In this document: positions 1-8,226 of the stretch, piece after piece | Position numbering within the stretch: position 1 is the stretch's first letter | Layout: every line of letters begins with the position of its first letter | NCBI RefSeq assembly: GCF_029892605.1 | Contig: NZ_JARXWF010000003.1 | Coordinates: 1 to 64,000 of the forward strand | Source: Parabacteroides sp. PM6-13 | Lineage (GTDB): Bacteria; Bacteroidota; Bacteroidia; Bacteroidales; Tannerellaceae | DNA: 64,000 nt | Direction: 5' to 3' | Notes under the pieces: model-generated | Databases searched by the model: none | Told to the model about the DNA's origin: nothing | The model's input: the letters and a program-made list of their open reading frames with translations, nothing else | Position numbers and translations under genes: made by a program

Positions 1-142
1 GAGGTTCATATTATTGTAATTTTACCGCTCGTCGGGACGGGTGGTCCCGCCCCTTGCCGCTAGGGCGCTCCCCGACCGATGAGTATTGATTTATTAAAAA
101 AAGATGCTGACACAGTTTCTCGGACACGCCCGGAAATTTCTC

Positions 143-308
143 GTTCCTTGTTCCCTGTTCCTTTCTCCTTTCTCCCTGTTGGTGATTTAGGAGTAGAAAG
201 GTGAAAGTAGAAAGCCTCTTTCCTTGTTCCTTTCCACCCTCTTTCTCCTTTCTCCTTGTTCCTTTCTCCTCTTCGTCTTTCTCCTTTCTCCCTTCTCCTT
301 GTTCCTTC
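143..308. repeat. Polypyrimidine (CTCCTTTCTCCTTGTTCCTT-type) repeat tract
   Basis: Irregular tandem copies of a pyrimidine-rich unit resembling CTCCTTTCTCCTTGTTCCTT run up to the stop codon of the DUF6266 gene. The middle (about 187-215) switches to a purine-rich stretch (GGAGTAGAAAGGTGAAAG), so the tract holds both strands of the motif. The same motif recurs at about 3967-4060 inside a GNAT gene. I see no open frame worth calling. Positions 1-142 hold no gene that I can support. Confidence 0.8.
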
Positions 309-1055
309 TTAGAAGCCGTCTTCTTTAGGCATCTTCTGAAAAATGGATGCTGACCGGTCTTTCTCACTGCTGACTATCGCGGTGATTACTTCTTTTACAT
401 CGCTATATCCCTCCGGGTAATGATCGTCGAGGTCGAGGTCGGGGAAGGTGGTTCCATTGATCTCGAACTGGTTTTTCACCGGAAGTTGATCCACATCTTG
501 CTGGGTAAGGGTCTTGCTGTACATCTGAATCGCTTCAAACATAGATCCGACCAGCATATAGGTAGAGCAGACTGCCAGCGTGATCGTATCGCCGGCAAGG
601 AAGTCGCGGCTCAGGTACATCTTGCAGGTGAGTTTGTCTTCGCTGTTGAAGGCAAATACATTCGTGAGGTTGAGGTTGCCGTTGGCTATCACGACTTTGC
701 CTGTGAAGTTGCTGTCGTTGATAGCTTCATAGAGGTAAGCGATTTGTGGGCGGTTGACATCGTAGTCTGATTTGACCTTGATGTAGTTCATGTAGTCGCC
801 GTTGTGTTTTACAAACTGGTTGTTGGGCGAGCCTGCTTTGCCTTTTTCAAATCCGATATAGACAAGCGGATTGATTGCTTTGGCCAGCTTCACCGTTCCG
901 GTAAAGCCTTGCCGTTGCTTTACTTGCAGCGGGGTGCGGCTGTTGTTTGTTGTCACTCGCTTGGAAGCAATTGTTTTCCCGTTTACATAACGATAGGTAA
1001 TGTTGCCAAGGGATTTGCGGCCTTCGCCAATGGCGGTACTTTCGATTTGTGCCAT
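309..1055 (-). CDS. DUF6266 family protein
   Basis: A 248-residue protein that opens MAQIESTAIGEGRKSLGNIT and continues with a basic, Asn/Thr-rich stretch (residues 22-45). I recognise this as the DUF6266 family, common and often multicopy in gut Bacteroidales. Function is unknown. There is no signal peptide, membrane segment or catalytic motif. The N-terminal part resembles a small DNA- or RNA-binding beta domain, but that is only an impression. The gene stands alone: the next gene upstream on this strand lies 400 bp away. The stop codon abuts a polypyrimidine repeat, so the 3' end of the transcript would be purine-rich. Family assignment is fairly sure; function is unassigned. Confidence 0.75.
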   Translation of the reverse strand: MAQIESTAIGEGRKSLGNITYRYVNGKTIASKRVTTNNSRTPLQVKQRQGFTGTVKLAKAINPLVYIGFEKGKAGSPNNQFVKHNGDYMNYIKVKSDYDVNRPQIAYLYEAINDSNFTGKVVIANGNLNLTNVFAFNSEDKLTCKMYLSRDFLAGDTITLAVCSTYMLVGSMFEAIQMYSKTLTQQDVDQLPVKNQFEINGTTFPDLDLDDHYPEGYSDVKEVITAIVSSEKDRSASIFQKMPKEDGF

Positions 1056-1395
1056 GATGATCAGGTTTTAGTAAGTTAACAAATAAATAGGTCTATTATC
1101 GTAATAGTTTTCTTTTGGTTAAATCTTGGTCAAATCTTAACGTATCCCAAAGATAAATCTTTCCTGAATACGAAGCAAGAGCGAAGGCATACCGAAGGCA
1201 TATCGAAGGCATGCCGGATGAGGTGTGTATTTGCAAGCCGGGGTTCGTAGTCGGTCTTGCTTTCTGATTCGGGGTGTTTCGGGCGGGGTTTCATTTTGTT
1301 AGTTGATATACGAAGGGGTTGGGCGGCGGGGTGACAAAATGTAAAGGGGCGGGTGGTAGGGACTTTAACATTAAATAACACAATCGGTCGTAAGA

Positions 1396-1430
1396 AGTAA
1401 CTATTCAGCGACGGGCGCTGAATAGTTACT
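1396..1430 (-). terminator. Perfect 15-bp inverted repeat downstream of GNAT gene
   Basis: The arms at 1396-1410 and 1416-1430 are exact reverse complements, with a 5-nt loop. The hairpin lies about 30 bp past the stop of the GNAT gene at 1459. No T-run follows on either strand, so it may be a 3'-end stabilising hairpin rather than a classic terminator. The rest of the 1056-1458 gap shows no gene I can support. Confidence 0.55.
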
Positions 1431-1458
1431 AAGTTAAATATGGTGAAGCGCCACAGCA

Positions 1459-2031
1459 TTAGCGGTCTGACTCTTCATCGCGCCAGTGCTGGGGCTTGTT
1501 GAGCTCGTCGCAACAGCGGATCTTGCCTTTCACAGTCTCGAAGCCTTTCGGGCCGATTGCCTGAACCATCCAGTAGTCGCGGTATTCCTCGGCGATCGGG
1601 TAGGGGGCGGGATAGCCCAGTCGGGCGGCATCGGGGCGGAAACCATACTTCGGGTAGTACTCCGCGTGGCCTAAGACGAAGACGAGGGCTGAGTCTTTCT
1701 CGCGCAGCTTCTCGATGCCCGCTTCGATCAACATACCGCCTATGCCTTGCCGTTGGTATTCGGGCTTGACGGCGAGGGGGGCGAGTATGTGCATCATGGG
1801 CTGCGACTCCGGGTCGTCGAAATAGACGCGGGTGAACAGGATGTGGCCTACCGGTTCGCCCTGGTAAAGGGCTAACAGCGAGACAACCGGCTCGGCAGTA
1901 GGGTCGGCCAAGAGGTCGGCTACCAGTCGGGCCTCTTTGTCGTAGCCAAAGGCTTGCTTTTCGATCGCCATGATGTCGTCGAAGTCGTTCGTGTTTGTTT
2001 CTCTGATTTGGATGTCTTTTACTTGTTTCAT
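1459..2031 (-). CDS. GNAT family N-acetyltransferase (YhbS-like)
   Basis: A 190-residue protein starting MKQVKDIQIRETNTNDFDDI. The acetyl-CoA binding motif A is visible as YQRQGIGGMLI (the Q/RxxGxG/A signature), followed by LGHAEYYPKYGFRPD, typical of the predicted acetyltransferase YhbS group. Known family role: transfer of an acetyl group from acetyl-CoA to a small molecule or protein; the substrate cannot be told. I chose the ATG at 2031 because the family match begins there; an in-frame start 126 bp upstream would lie inside the next gene. It follows the methyltransferase gene by 28 bp on the same strand, so the two are probably co-transcribed. Confidence 0.85.
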   Translation of the reverse strand: MKQVKDIQIRETNTNDFDDIMAIEKQAFGYDKEARLVADLLADPTAEPVVSLLALYQGEPVGHILFTRVYFDDPESQPMMHILAPLAVKPEYQRQGIGGMLIEAGIEKLREKDSALVFVLGHAEYYPKYGFRPDAARLGYPAPYPIAEEYRDYWMVQAIGPKGFETVKGKIRCCDELNKPQHWRDEESDR

Positions 2032-2059
2032 CTCTTTTATACGTTTGTTGTGTAGTGAA

Positions 2060-2836
2060 TTAAATCTTTTTCCCGATATAGAACACGTAACCGTAATAGG
2101 CTTTGTATTTGTTGTACAATACCTCCTCACGGCGTTGGTTGTATATGAGACTCTCAACTGTCTCGTTGCCGGGATACTTCTTCAGGAAATCGTCCTGTGC
2201 CTTGTGGCAGGGGGCGAAATAATGATCGGTCCAACAGGTTTCCGGAATGATAAAGGTGGCGACAGGGACGTAGCCCGCCTGTTGCATTTGGGCGACCTTG
2301 TTGGGGATGGTATCGATCTCCGGATAGCTCGACATCCAGAACTCGTTGATCTCATCGGGGCGCTCGTCGGTAAACCACGTGGCCTCCGACACGGCTATGT
2401 AGGCACCCGTTTTCAGGTATTGTCGCCATTCGTTCAGTCCGCGTTCGAAGCCGATGTTGTAGATCGCCCCTTCCGACCACAATAGGTCGAGCGATTCTTT
2501 TTCAAAGGGAAGGGGATCGGTCATGGAGCCGATGAGGCCTTTCATGCGGCTTTGCAGCCCGAGTCGTTCTGCGTTCCGGTTGAAGATCCGGATAAAGTCG
2601 GGGAAGAGGTCGAGTGCGGTGATCTTGCCGGGCACATACTGCGCCAGCGTCACCGTTTGCCCACCTGTTCCGCAGCCGATATCGGCAATGCAGGAATCGT
2701 CAGTCAGCTTGCCGATGAAGTCCAACGCTTTACGCGTTGTTTCGGGACTGCCCGGTCCCTGACGTTCTACTTGTGCGAAGTATTCGCAGATTAAACTAAA
2801 GTCGAAATCGTATACTGTTTTGTTTTCGTTATTCAT
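2060..2836 (-). CDS. Class I SAM-dependent methyltransferase
   Basis: A 258-residue cytosolic protein. The SAM-binding glycine motif is clear at residues 51-59 (ADIGCGTGG), followed by the acidic residue of motif II (ALDLFPDF) and a motif around LLWSEGAIYNIGF. The rest fits a methyltransferase_11/25 Rossmann fold. No substrate signature is visible, so small molecule, lipid or antibiotic cannot be told apart. The downstream GNAT gene lies 28 bp away on the same strand, and a two-gene modification unit is plausible. The start ATG at 2836 is the only good one. The 222 bp upstream (2837-3058) hold no gene I can support. Confidence 0.85.
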   Translation of the reverse strand: MNNENKTVYDFDFSLICEYFAQVERQGPGSPETTRKALDFIGKLTDDSCIADIGCGTGGQTVTLAQYVPGKITALDLFPDFIRIFNRNAERLGLQSRMKGLIGSMTDPLPFEKESLDLLWSEGAIYNIGFERGLNEWRQYLKTGAYIAVSEATWFTDERPDEINEFWMSSYPEIDTIPNKVAQMQQAGYVPVATFIIPETCWTDHYFAPCHKAQDDFLKKYPGNETVESLIYNQRREEVLYNKYKAYYGYVFYIGKKI

Positions 2837-3058
2837 GATTGTTACATATTATTATTATGACATAGGGACAGGGACGTAATACGCCTTCCGCAAGTCATAA
2901 GTTATTCTTGTATAGATGTGAAAATAACTCCGGCAAGAGCATGCCTGAGTATAGACTAAGGGATAAGCCCGACAGAACGCCAGAACTTATTTACTACACC
3001 AAATCCTTCTTTGTTGTTGTCATAGGGAGGCAAAGATACAATAATTTTCGGAAAATAC

Positions 3059-3805
3059 TTATACGCTGTGATTTATTCCCGCCTTGCGAGCCTGTGCGTG
3101 TTGCAGGCGGCGGTTGATATTGTACAATTTGCCCTCCTTGATAAACTTGGCGCCGGTTTGTTTGAACCAGAATGCGACCTGCTGCGCAAGGCATAGGTCG
3201 TGCAGTTTCATCACCCAGTCGTAATCGCAGGGGCGGGCATTATACCCCGACTCGCCGCCGACCACCACCTGTTCGACCCACGAACCGATGGCGTACGCGC
3301 TGAGATCGATAGCCTCCAACAGCGGTTCGCAGATGATGATCTTGTGCATTATGGGTGCCTCTCTGTAGATTGGCAGGCGGTAGTCGGCACGGTCTTGGTT
3401 CTCGACCGTACAGCAGATGGTTACGTTCTCATAGCCCTTGCCCCAGTCGTCGGGCAAGGATAATATCAGGCGATCAATACGCTTGGTAATCATCATAAAG
3501 TGTAGATCCTTGCGCAGGCGCATCATTTGCCAGGCTTCCGCACGCCACTCGTCGGCCTCTTCCACAAAGAAATCGGAGGTGAAGCAGGTATAGACCATCG
3601 ATCCCGGAGGAATCTTGTAGTCCCCATTGCGCTTCTTCTGGATAGGCAGATCGAAGTTCTTGGTCTTGCCGACAATACTGCTATCGACTCCCCGCTTCGC
3701 ATCGCCCCGGTAGACGTAGCAATGCCGGCAACCCGCGCTCAGCTTGTGACAGCCGTGCCAGGGATTCCACATCTTGGACTTGGGATAGATGGCGTTGCGG
3801 GGCAT
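3059..3805 (-). CDS. DUF5131 family protein (phage Gp37/Gp68-like)
   Basis: A 248-residue protein with the hallmark N-terminus MWNPWHGCHKLSAGCRHCYV, giving three cysteines at residues 19, 26 and 29 (C-x6-C-x2-C). This matches the DUF5131 / Gp37-Gp68 family, described from phages and bacteria and related in pattern to radical-SAM iron-sulfur proteins. Downstream blocks VYTCFTSDFFVEEADEWRAE, MITKRIDRL and VVGGESGYNARPCDYDWV are also family-typical. The reaction is unknown. The gene stands alone between unrelated neighbours, and I see no other phage genes here, so it is probably domesticated cargo. The family call is confident; the radical-SAM link is inference. Confidence 0.8.
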   Translation of the reverse strand: MPRNAIYPKSKMWNPWHGCHKLSAGCRHCYVYRGDAKRGVDSSIVGKTKNFDLPIQKKRNGDYKIPPGSMVYTCFTSDFFVEEADEWRAEAWQMMRLRKDLHFMMITKRIDRLILSLPDDWGKGYENVTICCTVENQDRADYRLPIYREAPIMHKIIICEPLLEAIDLSAYAIGSWVEQVVVGGESGYNARPCDYDWVMKLHDLCLAQQVAFWFKQTGAKFIKEGKLYNINRRLQHAQARKAGINHSV

Positions 3806-3901
3806 ACCTGTTTTATCTGAAGCAAAAGTACGTATTAAAAGAACTTCAACATAATTATGGGCCTGATGATTGATAATTTTCTGTATCTACCTTAAATACG
3901 C

Positions 3902-3909
3902 TACTTTTG
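3902..3909 (+). promoter_or_regulatory. Candidate -7 box TACTTTTG for the GNAT gene
   Basis: TACTTTTG matches the Bacteroidetes sigma-ABfr -7 consensus TAnnTTTG, 15 bp before the ATG at 3925. It overlaps the earlier in-frame TTG at 3907, which argues against that start. No clear -33 TTTG was seen. Confidence 0.5.
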
Positions 3910-3924
3910 TATTTTGACCATGGT

Positions 3925-4431
3925 ATGACAGTCAAACAAATAAAAGAGAATAAGAAAGACTATCTGGAAGGAGAAAGGAGAAAGGAAAAAGGAGCAAGGA
4001 ACAGAAAAGAAATCTCTTTCTCCCCTTCTCCTTTCTCCTTTCTCCTTGTTCCTTGCTCCCGTTATCTGGAGGAGGGTGATCTGTTTGCCCTGTATGATGA
4101 GGACCTGAAAGCAGTATGTGTCGTAGCTCACATAGACAATGATGTTTGCGAGTTGAAGAATATAGCCGTCTACCCGCAATTTCATAGACAGGGCTATGGA
4201 AGGGCGCTTATCTCGTATGTCTCAACGCTCTATACCGGATACAAAACGATGCTTGTCGGCACAGGAGAAACGCCTTCGATCCTTTCATTCTACAGGCAAT
4301 GCGGGTTTGAGGTGTCCCACCGTATCAAGAACTTCTTTACGGATCATTACGACCATCCGATCGTTGAGGAAGGGGTTCGGTTGGTTGATATGGTTTATTT
4401 GAGGAAGAAGTTGGGGGGATCCGGTTTTTAG
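3925..4431 (+). CDS. GNAT family N-acetyltransferase carrying an in-frame repeat insertion
   Basis: A 168-residue protein. [14 protein letters not shown] is a normal N-terminus for a small GNAT group, and from [19 protein letters not shown] onward the family sequence resumes, with motif A at RQGYGRAL and the C-terminal FYRQCGFE block. Between them (about residues 15-45) sits a basic then hydrophobic stretch encoded by the polypurine/polypyrimidine repeat at 3967-4060; it has no place in the family fold. The repeat keeps the frame open, but it probably displaces the start of the acetyltransferase domain, so activity is doubtful. The stop overlaps the converging DUF2202 gene by 4 bp. The ATG at 3925 is preferred because the -7 box covers the earlier start. 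Confidence 0.75.
   Translation: MTVKQIKENKKDYLEGERRKEKGARNRKEISFSPSPFSFLLVPCSRYLEEGDLFALYDEDLKAVCVVAHIDNDVCELKNIAVYPQFHRQGYGRALISYVSTLYTGYKTMLVGTGETPSILSFYRQCGFEVSHRIKNFFTDHYDHPIVEEGVRLVDMVYLRKKLGGSGF
3967..4060. repeat. Polypurine/polypyrimidine hairpin repeat inside a gene
   Basis: A purine-rich half (from 3970, GGAGAAAGGAGAAAGG) is followed by a pyrimidine-rich half carrying its complement (about 4027-4060). A stem of at least 15 bp can form. It is the same motif family as the tract at 143-308. Inserted in frame in the GNAT gene. Confidence 0.8.
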
Positions 4432-5252
4432 AGTGTGTTATAGTTAATTCCTGCCTTGTATTTGGAACCTTTTCTACTTTGTTGCTGATTCCCTTTTCCG
4501 CTATTGGTGTTTTTCTCCTGTTTGCCTTTCTGCTGATATTTATTGCCTTTCTCCGGTTGGGAGGTAATAATATCCTGATAGCTGATATCGTCTAATAACA
4601 TCGGCATGTAGACTTCTCCTAATGCATTTATTTGACGAACAATAGATCGTAGATGATTCCTAGAACTTCTAAGTAGATTGGAAACAATGATTTTAATATT
4701 AGGATTTGAGATACTCTCTAAAATATGATTATACGTTATAATATTCTCTTCTTCCAACAAGGCAATCACTTTATAGGCGTTTACCAGGCTATTGCCTTCA
4801 GCTACTAATTCGTTATAACGGCTTTGCCTCTTTTCATCCGTAAAAACACCCGGAGAGCTTAAGGCCGGATAATCAATTTCATAGTAATCGAAAAGTTTTT
4901 CAAGCGTTGCGATATGTGTTGCTTCAGCCAGGCTGATGTTAATAAACGGCAGAGTAGCAGGATAAAGAGATGAAAATACTATGTTCAAATCGCGCGCCAT
5001 TTTTTCATCTTCCCGTACCCCATACAAAAACTCAATTTCGTCAGCCGTCAATGGCGATGTGGCTTCTAAAACTCGACAGATATTCTCCACCACAAAAGAA
5101 GAGGTTCCTTCTGCCGACACTTTCAGAATACTTATAGTTTCCGAATTGCTAACTCCGGCATTATCATCGAAATCAGTATCACTGTTGCATGAGAACAATA
5201 GGAACGAGAATGCCAGATATGCCCATGTGAATAATTTGTTGTTCGTATTCAT
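4428..5252 (-). CDS. DUF2202 (ferritin-like) lipoprotein
   Basis: A 274-residue protein. The first 22 residues form a lipoprotein signal (hydrophobic [10 protein letters not shown], lipid-modified Cys about 22). From about residue 65 the DUF2202 helical domain is recognisable: [20 protein letters not shown], with [17 protein letters not shown] and [10 protein letters not shown] further on. DUF2202 has a ferritin-like four-helix core; the Glu and His residues are candidate metal ligands. The C-terminal 45 residues are Lys/Gln/Gly-rich and look disordered. The gene lies just past a terminator behind the TonB-receptor locus, same strand. The nearby small protein with an Asp/Asn-rich metal-binding-like motif suggests a shared metal theme, which is inference. 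Confidence 0.8.
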   Translation of the reverse strand: MNTNNKLFTWAYLAFSFLLFSCNSDTDFDDNAGVSNSETISILKVSAEGTSSFVVENICRVLEATSPLTADEIEFLYGVREDEKMARDLNIVFSSLYPATLPFINISLAEATHIATLEKLFDYYEIDYPALSSPGVFTDEKRQSRYNELVAEGNSLVNAYKVIALLEEENIITYNHILESISNPNIKIIVSNLLRSSRNHLRSIVRQINALGEVYMPMLLDDISYQDIITSQPEKGNKYQQKGKQEKNTNSGKGNQQQSRKGSKYKAGINYNTL

Positions 5253-5333
5253 ACCTTTTTATTGTTACTTGTTTAATGTTTTTATAAATAAACCGCATGG
5301 GATAGGAGATACCCCACTGGCTGGCTTAATAAA

Positions 5334-5362
5334 AAATGCCACCTTATATCAAAGTGGCATTT
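5334..5362 (-). terminator. Rho-independent terminator of the TonB-receptor operon
   Basis: A 9-bp perfect stem, AAATGCCAC / GTGGCATTT, with an 11-nt loop. On the minus strand it is followed by a T-run (GGCATTTTTTATT). It lies 26 bp past the stop of the small secreted protein and separates that operon from the DUF2202 gene. Confidence 0.8.
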
Positions 5363-5387
5363 CAAGTTTTAAAAAACAGGTGTTCTG

Positions 5388-5675
5388 TTATTTTCGACCT
5401 TTCTTTTGACCGCTACCGTCTTTTTTCGGAATACCGGTTCCATCGCAATTTCCTGTACAAAGGCCTAATGCTACATTATCGCATATTCCGTCGTTGTTCG
5501 CATCAACAAAGTTAACGCACGGTTTATCCGTTTTTGATTGAATGCATACTCCGAAGATCTTTTCGATAGTTGTTTTTTGCTTCTGGTTTTTCCCTTTTTT
5601 GTCCCCGCTTTGTGCAGAGGCAACTCCCATTGACAGAACAATGGCCAACGCCGTCATAAACAGTCTTGTCTTCAT
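5388..5675 (-). CDS. Small secreted Cys-rich protein with calcium-loop-like motif
   Basis: A 95-residue protein with a Sec signal peptide (MKTRLFMTALAIVLSMGVASAQ, cleavage after about residue 21). The mature part has basic, Lys/Gly-rich ends and a central core with VDANNDGICDN (about residues 57-67), which resembles the calcium-binding Asp/Asn loops of dockerins and thrombospondin type-3 repeats. Five cysteines are visible and could form disulfides in the periplasm. It is the last gene of the FecI-FecR-TonB-receptor run, just before a terminator. No function is known to me. Position suggests it binds a metal or ligand handled by the receptor; that is inference. Confidence 0.7.
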   Translation of the reverse strand: MKTRLFMTALAIVLSMGVASAQSGDKKGKNQKQKTTIEKIFGVCIQSKTDKPCVNFVDANNDGICDNVALGLCTGNCDGTGIPKKDGSGQKKGRK

Positions 5676-5771
5676 TTTTTTCTCTTTTTGGATTAATAAA
5701 TAGAATTATGTCTTTACATGCTGCATGCTTTACTAATCAACCGCATGAGCTACATTTTACCCTACTTGTTT

Positions 5772-8225
5772 TCAGAATAAAATTTCGATAAAGATCATAG
5801 GAGTGAAGGGAGTGGCTTTTGTATAGATGTTTGTAACTTCTTTCCGGTCGGAAAAAAGATAATTGTATTTCATGTTTTCATTATTCAATACATTCAGAAT
5901 GGATGCACCCGCCTGCAACCGGAAGGAACGGAATTGATGATTATATCTAAGTCCGATGTCCAGCCTCTGGTAATTGCTTTCTGACTCCTGAATCGTATTG
6001 TTCCCCTGCAGAATGCCTTGTCCGTCTTTAAAAGCAGGAGAGAAGCCGGTGCCCCAAACATAATTGGCCGACAGGGTGATTTTTCTGATAGCGAATATGC
6101 CTCCCAGTTTGACTTCATGTCCGGTTTCCTTTTTTCGATCAGTGATATGACACAAAGAGTAAGAGCCAAACAGCGATACCCGATCGAATTCTTTTTTCAA
6201 AAACAGATCCATGCCTGTGATGTCCACATTTGTTTTATAGGGCTCGTTCGATAAACGCATAATATTTTTATTCTTTTTGTAATAGCCTTCGAGATTTACT
6301 AAGAATCCATTTTGGCTGTATGCTAAGCCGGCAAGCGTATGCATGGAGGACATGATGCTGTCCGGGTGTATCTTCCATACAAAATCGGTATACTTGTCGG
6401 TTTGTATCGGAGTGCGGGAAATATATTGGCGATACAACCCCCAGGAGGCTGTGGCCGTTATTGCTTCAGAAAAAGCGTATCTGCCGGAAAAGCGGGGTTG
6501 GATATAAAAAGTATTGTTTGCCAGGTCGGCCCGCACGCTTCCGTTCAGGGAGAATTTCCCCCAGGCGAAGTTGTCAGACAGATATAGAGCCGGCACTGTT
6601 AAGTTGTTTTTATTCTCATCTACCAGATCCTTATAGAAAAGAATTTCCCCGCCCAGTTTTATCTTCTGATGTGTCCCCCAATGAAAGGAATGATTCAGGT
6701 CTATCCGCATTTCTTCGATGCGGTTTTTTGTCGAAATAGTTATTTCCGGTTCGGATTGGTTTCCCTGACGTTTGGTAACATGGTCGTTTTGCGTATCCAA
6801 CCGAGAATAGCTTACCGTGAAGCGAGAAGAGAAGGCATTTCGCCATACTTTATTATACATTGCGCTTCCGGCATATTGATGACTGTTTTGCGAAGCATTT
6901 AGGTCATAGGCGTCCTCTTTTGCAACCGAATAGTCAAAGTCATCATTTGAGGTGTAAAGCGATATCTGGTAACTATCGTTGCCGGAAGTGTTGCCTGCGT
7001 ATTTTATGTTAATGTCATGGAATTGATAATCCGGAGATAGATAAATATCACTTATCGTTTCTTGAGGTTTGTTATTACCCTGTCCATTCCCGTTTCCGTT
7101 TCCATCTCCATCACCTTTTCCTTTGCCATCACCTTCCTCATTACTATTTTTGCCATACGGATTTAATTCTTCCACATCATACAGGTTATAGAACGTTTGC
7201 CGGTAAGATGCCATTAAGACAGAGCGTTTAGACACAGGAACAGAGGCAAAGACATTCGCCGTAAGATTACTTACGGTCGCTTTGACAGTCGGTTTATTCC
7301 GATTGCCATCGATCCCTATGATTTCGGCGATTCCGCCAATTCGGTTTCCGGACGAAGCGTCATACCCACCTTTCAACAAGCGGATCTCTTTTACCATGAA
7401 TGGATTGATAAAGCTGATGTGGTCGCTAAAACTCTTTAAGCCGAAAAGAGTGAATCCGTCGAATGTTATTTTGCTCTCACCGTTATTGCTTCCCCACACA
7501 ATCAAATCGTCGGACGGCTCCCCCGATGCTCTTACGCCCGGCATCATGCGCAAAAGGTTGAACACGGAATTATCGCCGCTTCCCGGCATTTGTCCGGCAA
7601 CCGCATAGTTCAATCGCATCTCTCCCGATGTTTTGCCCGATTGCATCATCATGGCAGTTGAAGAGGGTGATACGGTTATCTCCGGTATCATCATCAGGCG
7701 GGGAGTGGTATGCAGTGCGTGATGTCCCGCCGAAAGGATGGTGTCTATACTGTTGTATCCCAGATAGTAGGTTCGTATCCTGGTAGAACTCTCATGGCTT
7801 TTTAAGGAGAAAAAACCCTTTTCGTCTGTGATAATTGTCCCGTTACCGGTTTGGATATGGGCATACGCCAGCTTTTCGCCATTCGTATCATCAGCTATGA
7901 CGCCCGACAGGATATATTCTTTTTTTGGAGGAGAGGGTTGTTTCTGTGTTTCTTCCGGATAAATAACATATACATTCCCTGTTTTCTTGTACACCAAAGG
8001 TTTATCTTTCAATAGATAAATCATGGCGTCGTCCATGGTTTCGAACACTTTCGTTTCTGTAATCCGGTATATCGAAACAGCTTTACTGTCGAACGAAATC
8101 TCTACGCCCAGGTTCTGAAGGACCTTATCCAAAGACTCGTCGATTGCATTGATTTTTATCTCCTGCGCATACATCACAGGATACACACACAACAATACAA
8201 AAACAATATACAAAGATCTATTCAA
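5772..8225 (-). CDS. TonB-dependent outer-membrane receptor with STN domain
   Basis: An 817-residue protein: signal peptide (1-20), a secretin/TonB N-terminal (STN) signalling domain at about 22-90 (KINAIDESLDKVLQNLG), a carboxypeptidase-regulatory-like domain at about 105-180 (SGVIADDTNGEKLAYAHIQT), a plug at about 200-320 and a beta-barrel to the end. The STN domain matches its neighbours: such receptors pass a substrate signal to a FecR anti-sigma factor. A low-complexity Gly/Asn/Asp/Lys loop (DNA 7078-7135) sits early in the barrel and is probably surface-exposed. The start lies 1 bp after the FecR stop, so translation is tightly linked. The substrate is unknown; iron or another metal complex is likelier than a glycan, since no SusD partner is present. 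Confidence 0.9.
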   Translation of the reverse strand: MNRSLYIVFVLLCVYPVMYAQEIKINAIDESLDKVLQNLGVEISFDSKAVSIYRITETKVFETMDDAMIYLLKDKPLVYKKTGNVYVIYPEETQKQPSPPKKEYILSGVIADDTNGEKLAYAHIQTGNGTIITDEKGFFSLKSHESSTRIRTYYLGYNSIDTILSAGHHALHTTPRLMMIPEITVSPSSTAMMMQSGKTSGEMRLNYAVAGQMPGSGDNSVFNLLRMMPGVRASGEPSDDLIVWGSNNGESKITFDGFTLFGLKSFSDHISFINPFMVKEIRLLKGGYDASSGNRIGGIAEIIGIDGNRNKPTVKATVSNLTANVFASVPVSKRSVLMASYRQTFYNLYDVEELNPYGKNSNEEGDGKGKGDGDGNGNGNGQGNNKPQETISDIYLSPDYQFHDINIKYAGNTSGNDSYQISLYTSNDDFDYSVAKEDAYDLNASQNSHQYAGSAMYNKVWRNAFSSRFTVSYSRLDTQNDHVTKRQGNQSEPEITISTKNRIEEMRIDLNHSFHWGTHQKIKLGGEILFYKDLVDENKNNLTVPALYLSDNFAWGKFSLNGSVRADLANNTFYIQPRFSGRYAFSEAITATASWGLYRQYISRTPIQTDKYTDFVWKIHPDSIMSSMHTLAGLAYSQNGFLVNLEGYYKKNKNIMRLSNEPYKTNVDITGMDLFLKKEFDRVSLFGSYSLCHITDRKKETGHEVKLGGIFAIRKITLSANYVWGTGFSPAFKDGQGILQGNNTIQESESNYQRLDIGLRYNHQFRSFRLQAGASILNVLNNENMKYNYLFSDRKEVTNIYTKATPFTPMIFIEILF

Positions 8226-8226
8226 G

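Noticed and set aside
11-367. 118-codon minus-strand frame
   Set aside because: It is translated from the polypurine repeat (Lys/Glu/Arg-rich) and overlaps the end of the DUF6266 gene.
1130-1459. 109-codon minus-strand frame after the GNAT gene
   Set aside because: It has no family-like pattern, includes the 15-bp hairpin, and lacks a plausible ribosome site.
7078-7135. Short tandem repeat as a CRISPR or regulatory array
   Set aside because: It is an in-frame low-complexity Gly/Asn/Asp/Lys stretch of the TonB receptor; there are no spaced identical repeats. No CRISPR array was seen anywhere in the window.
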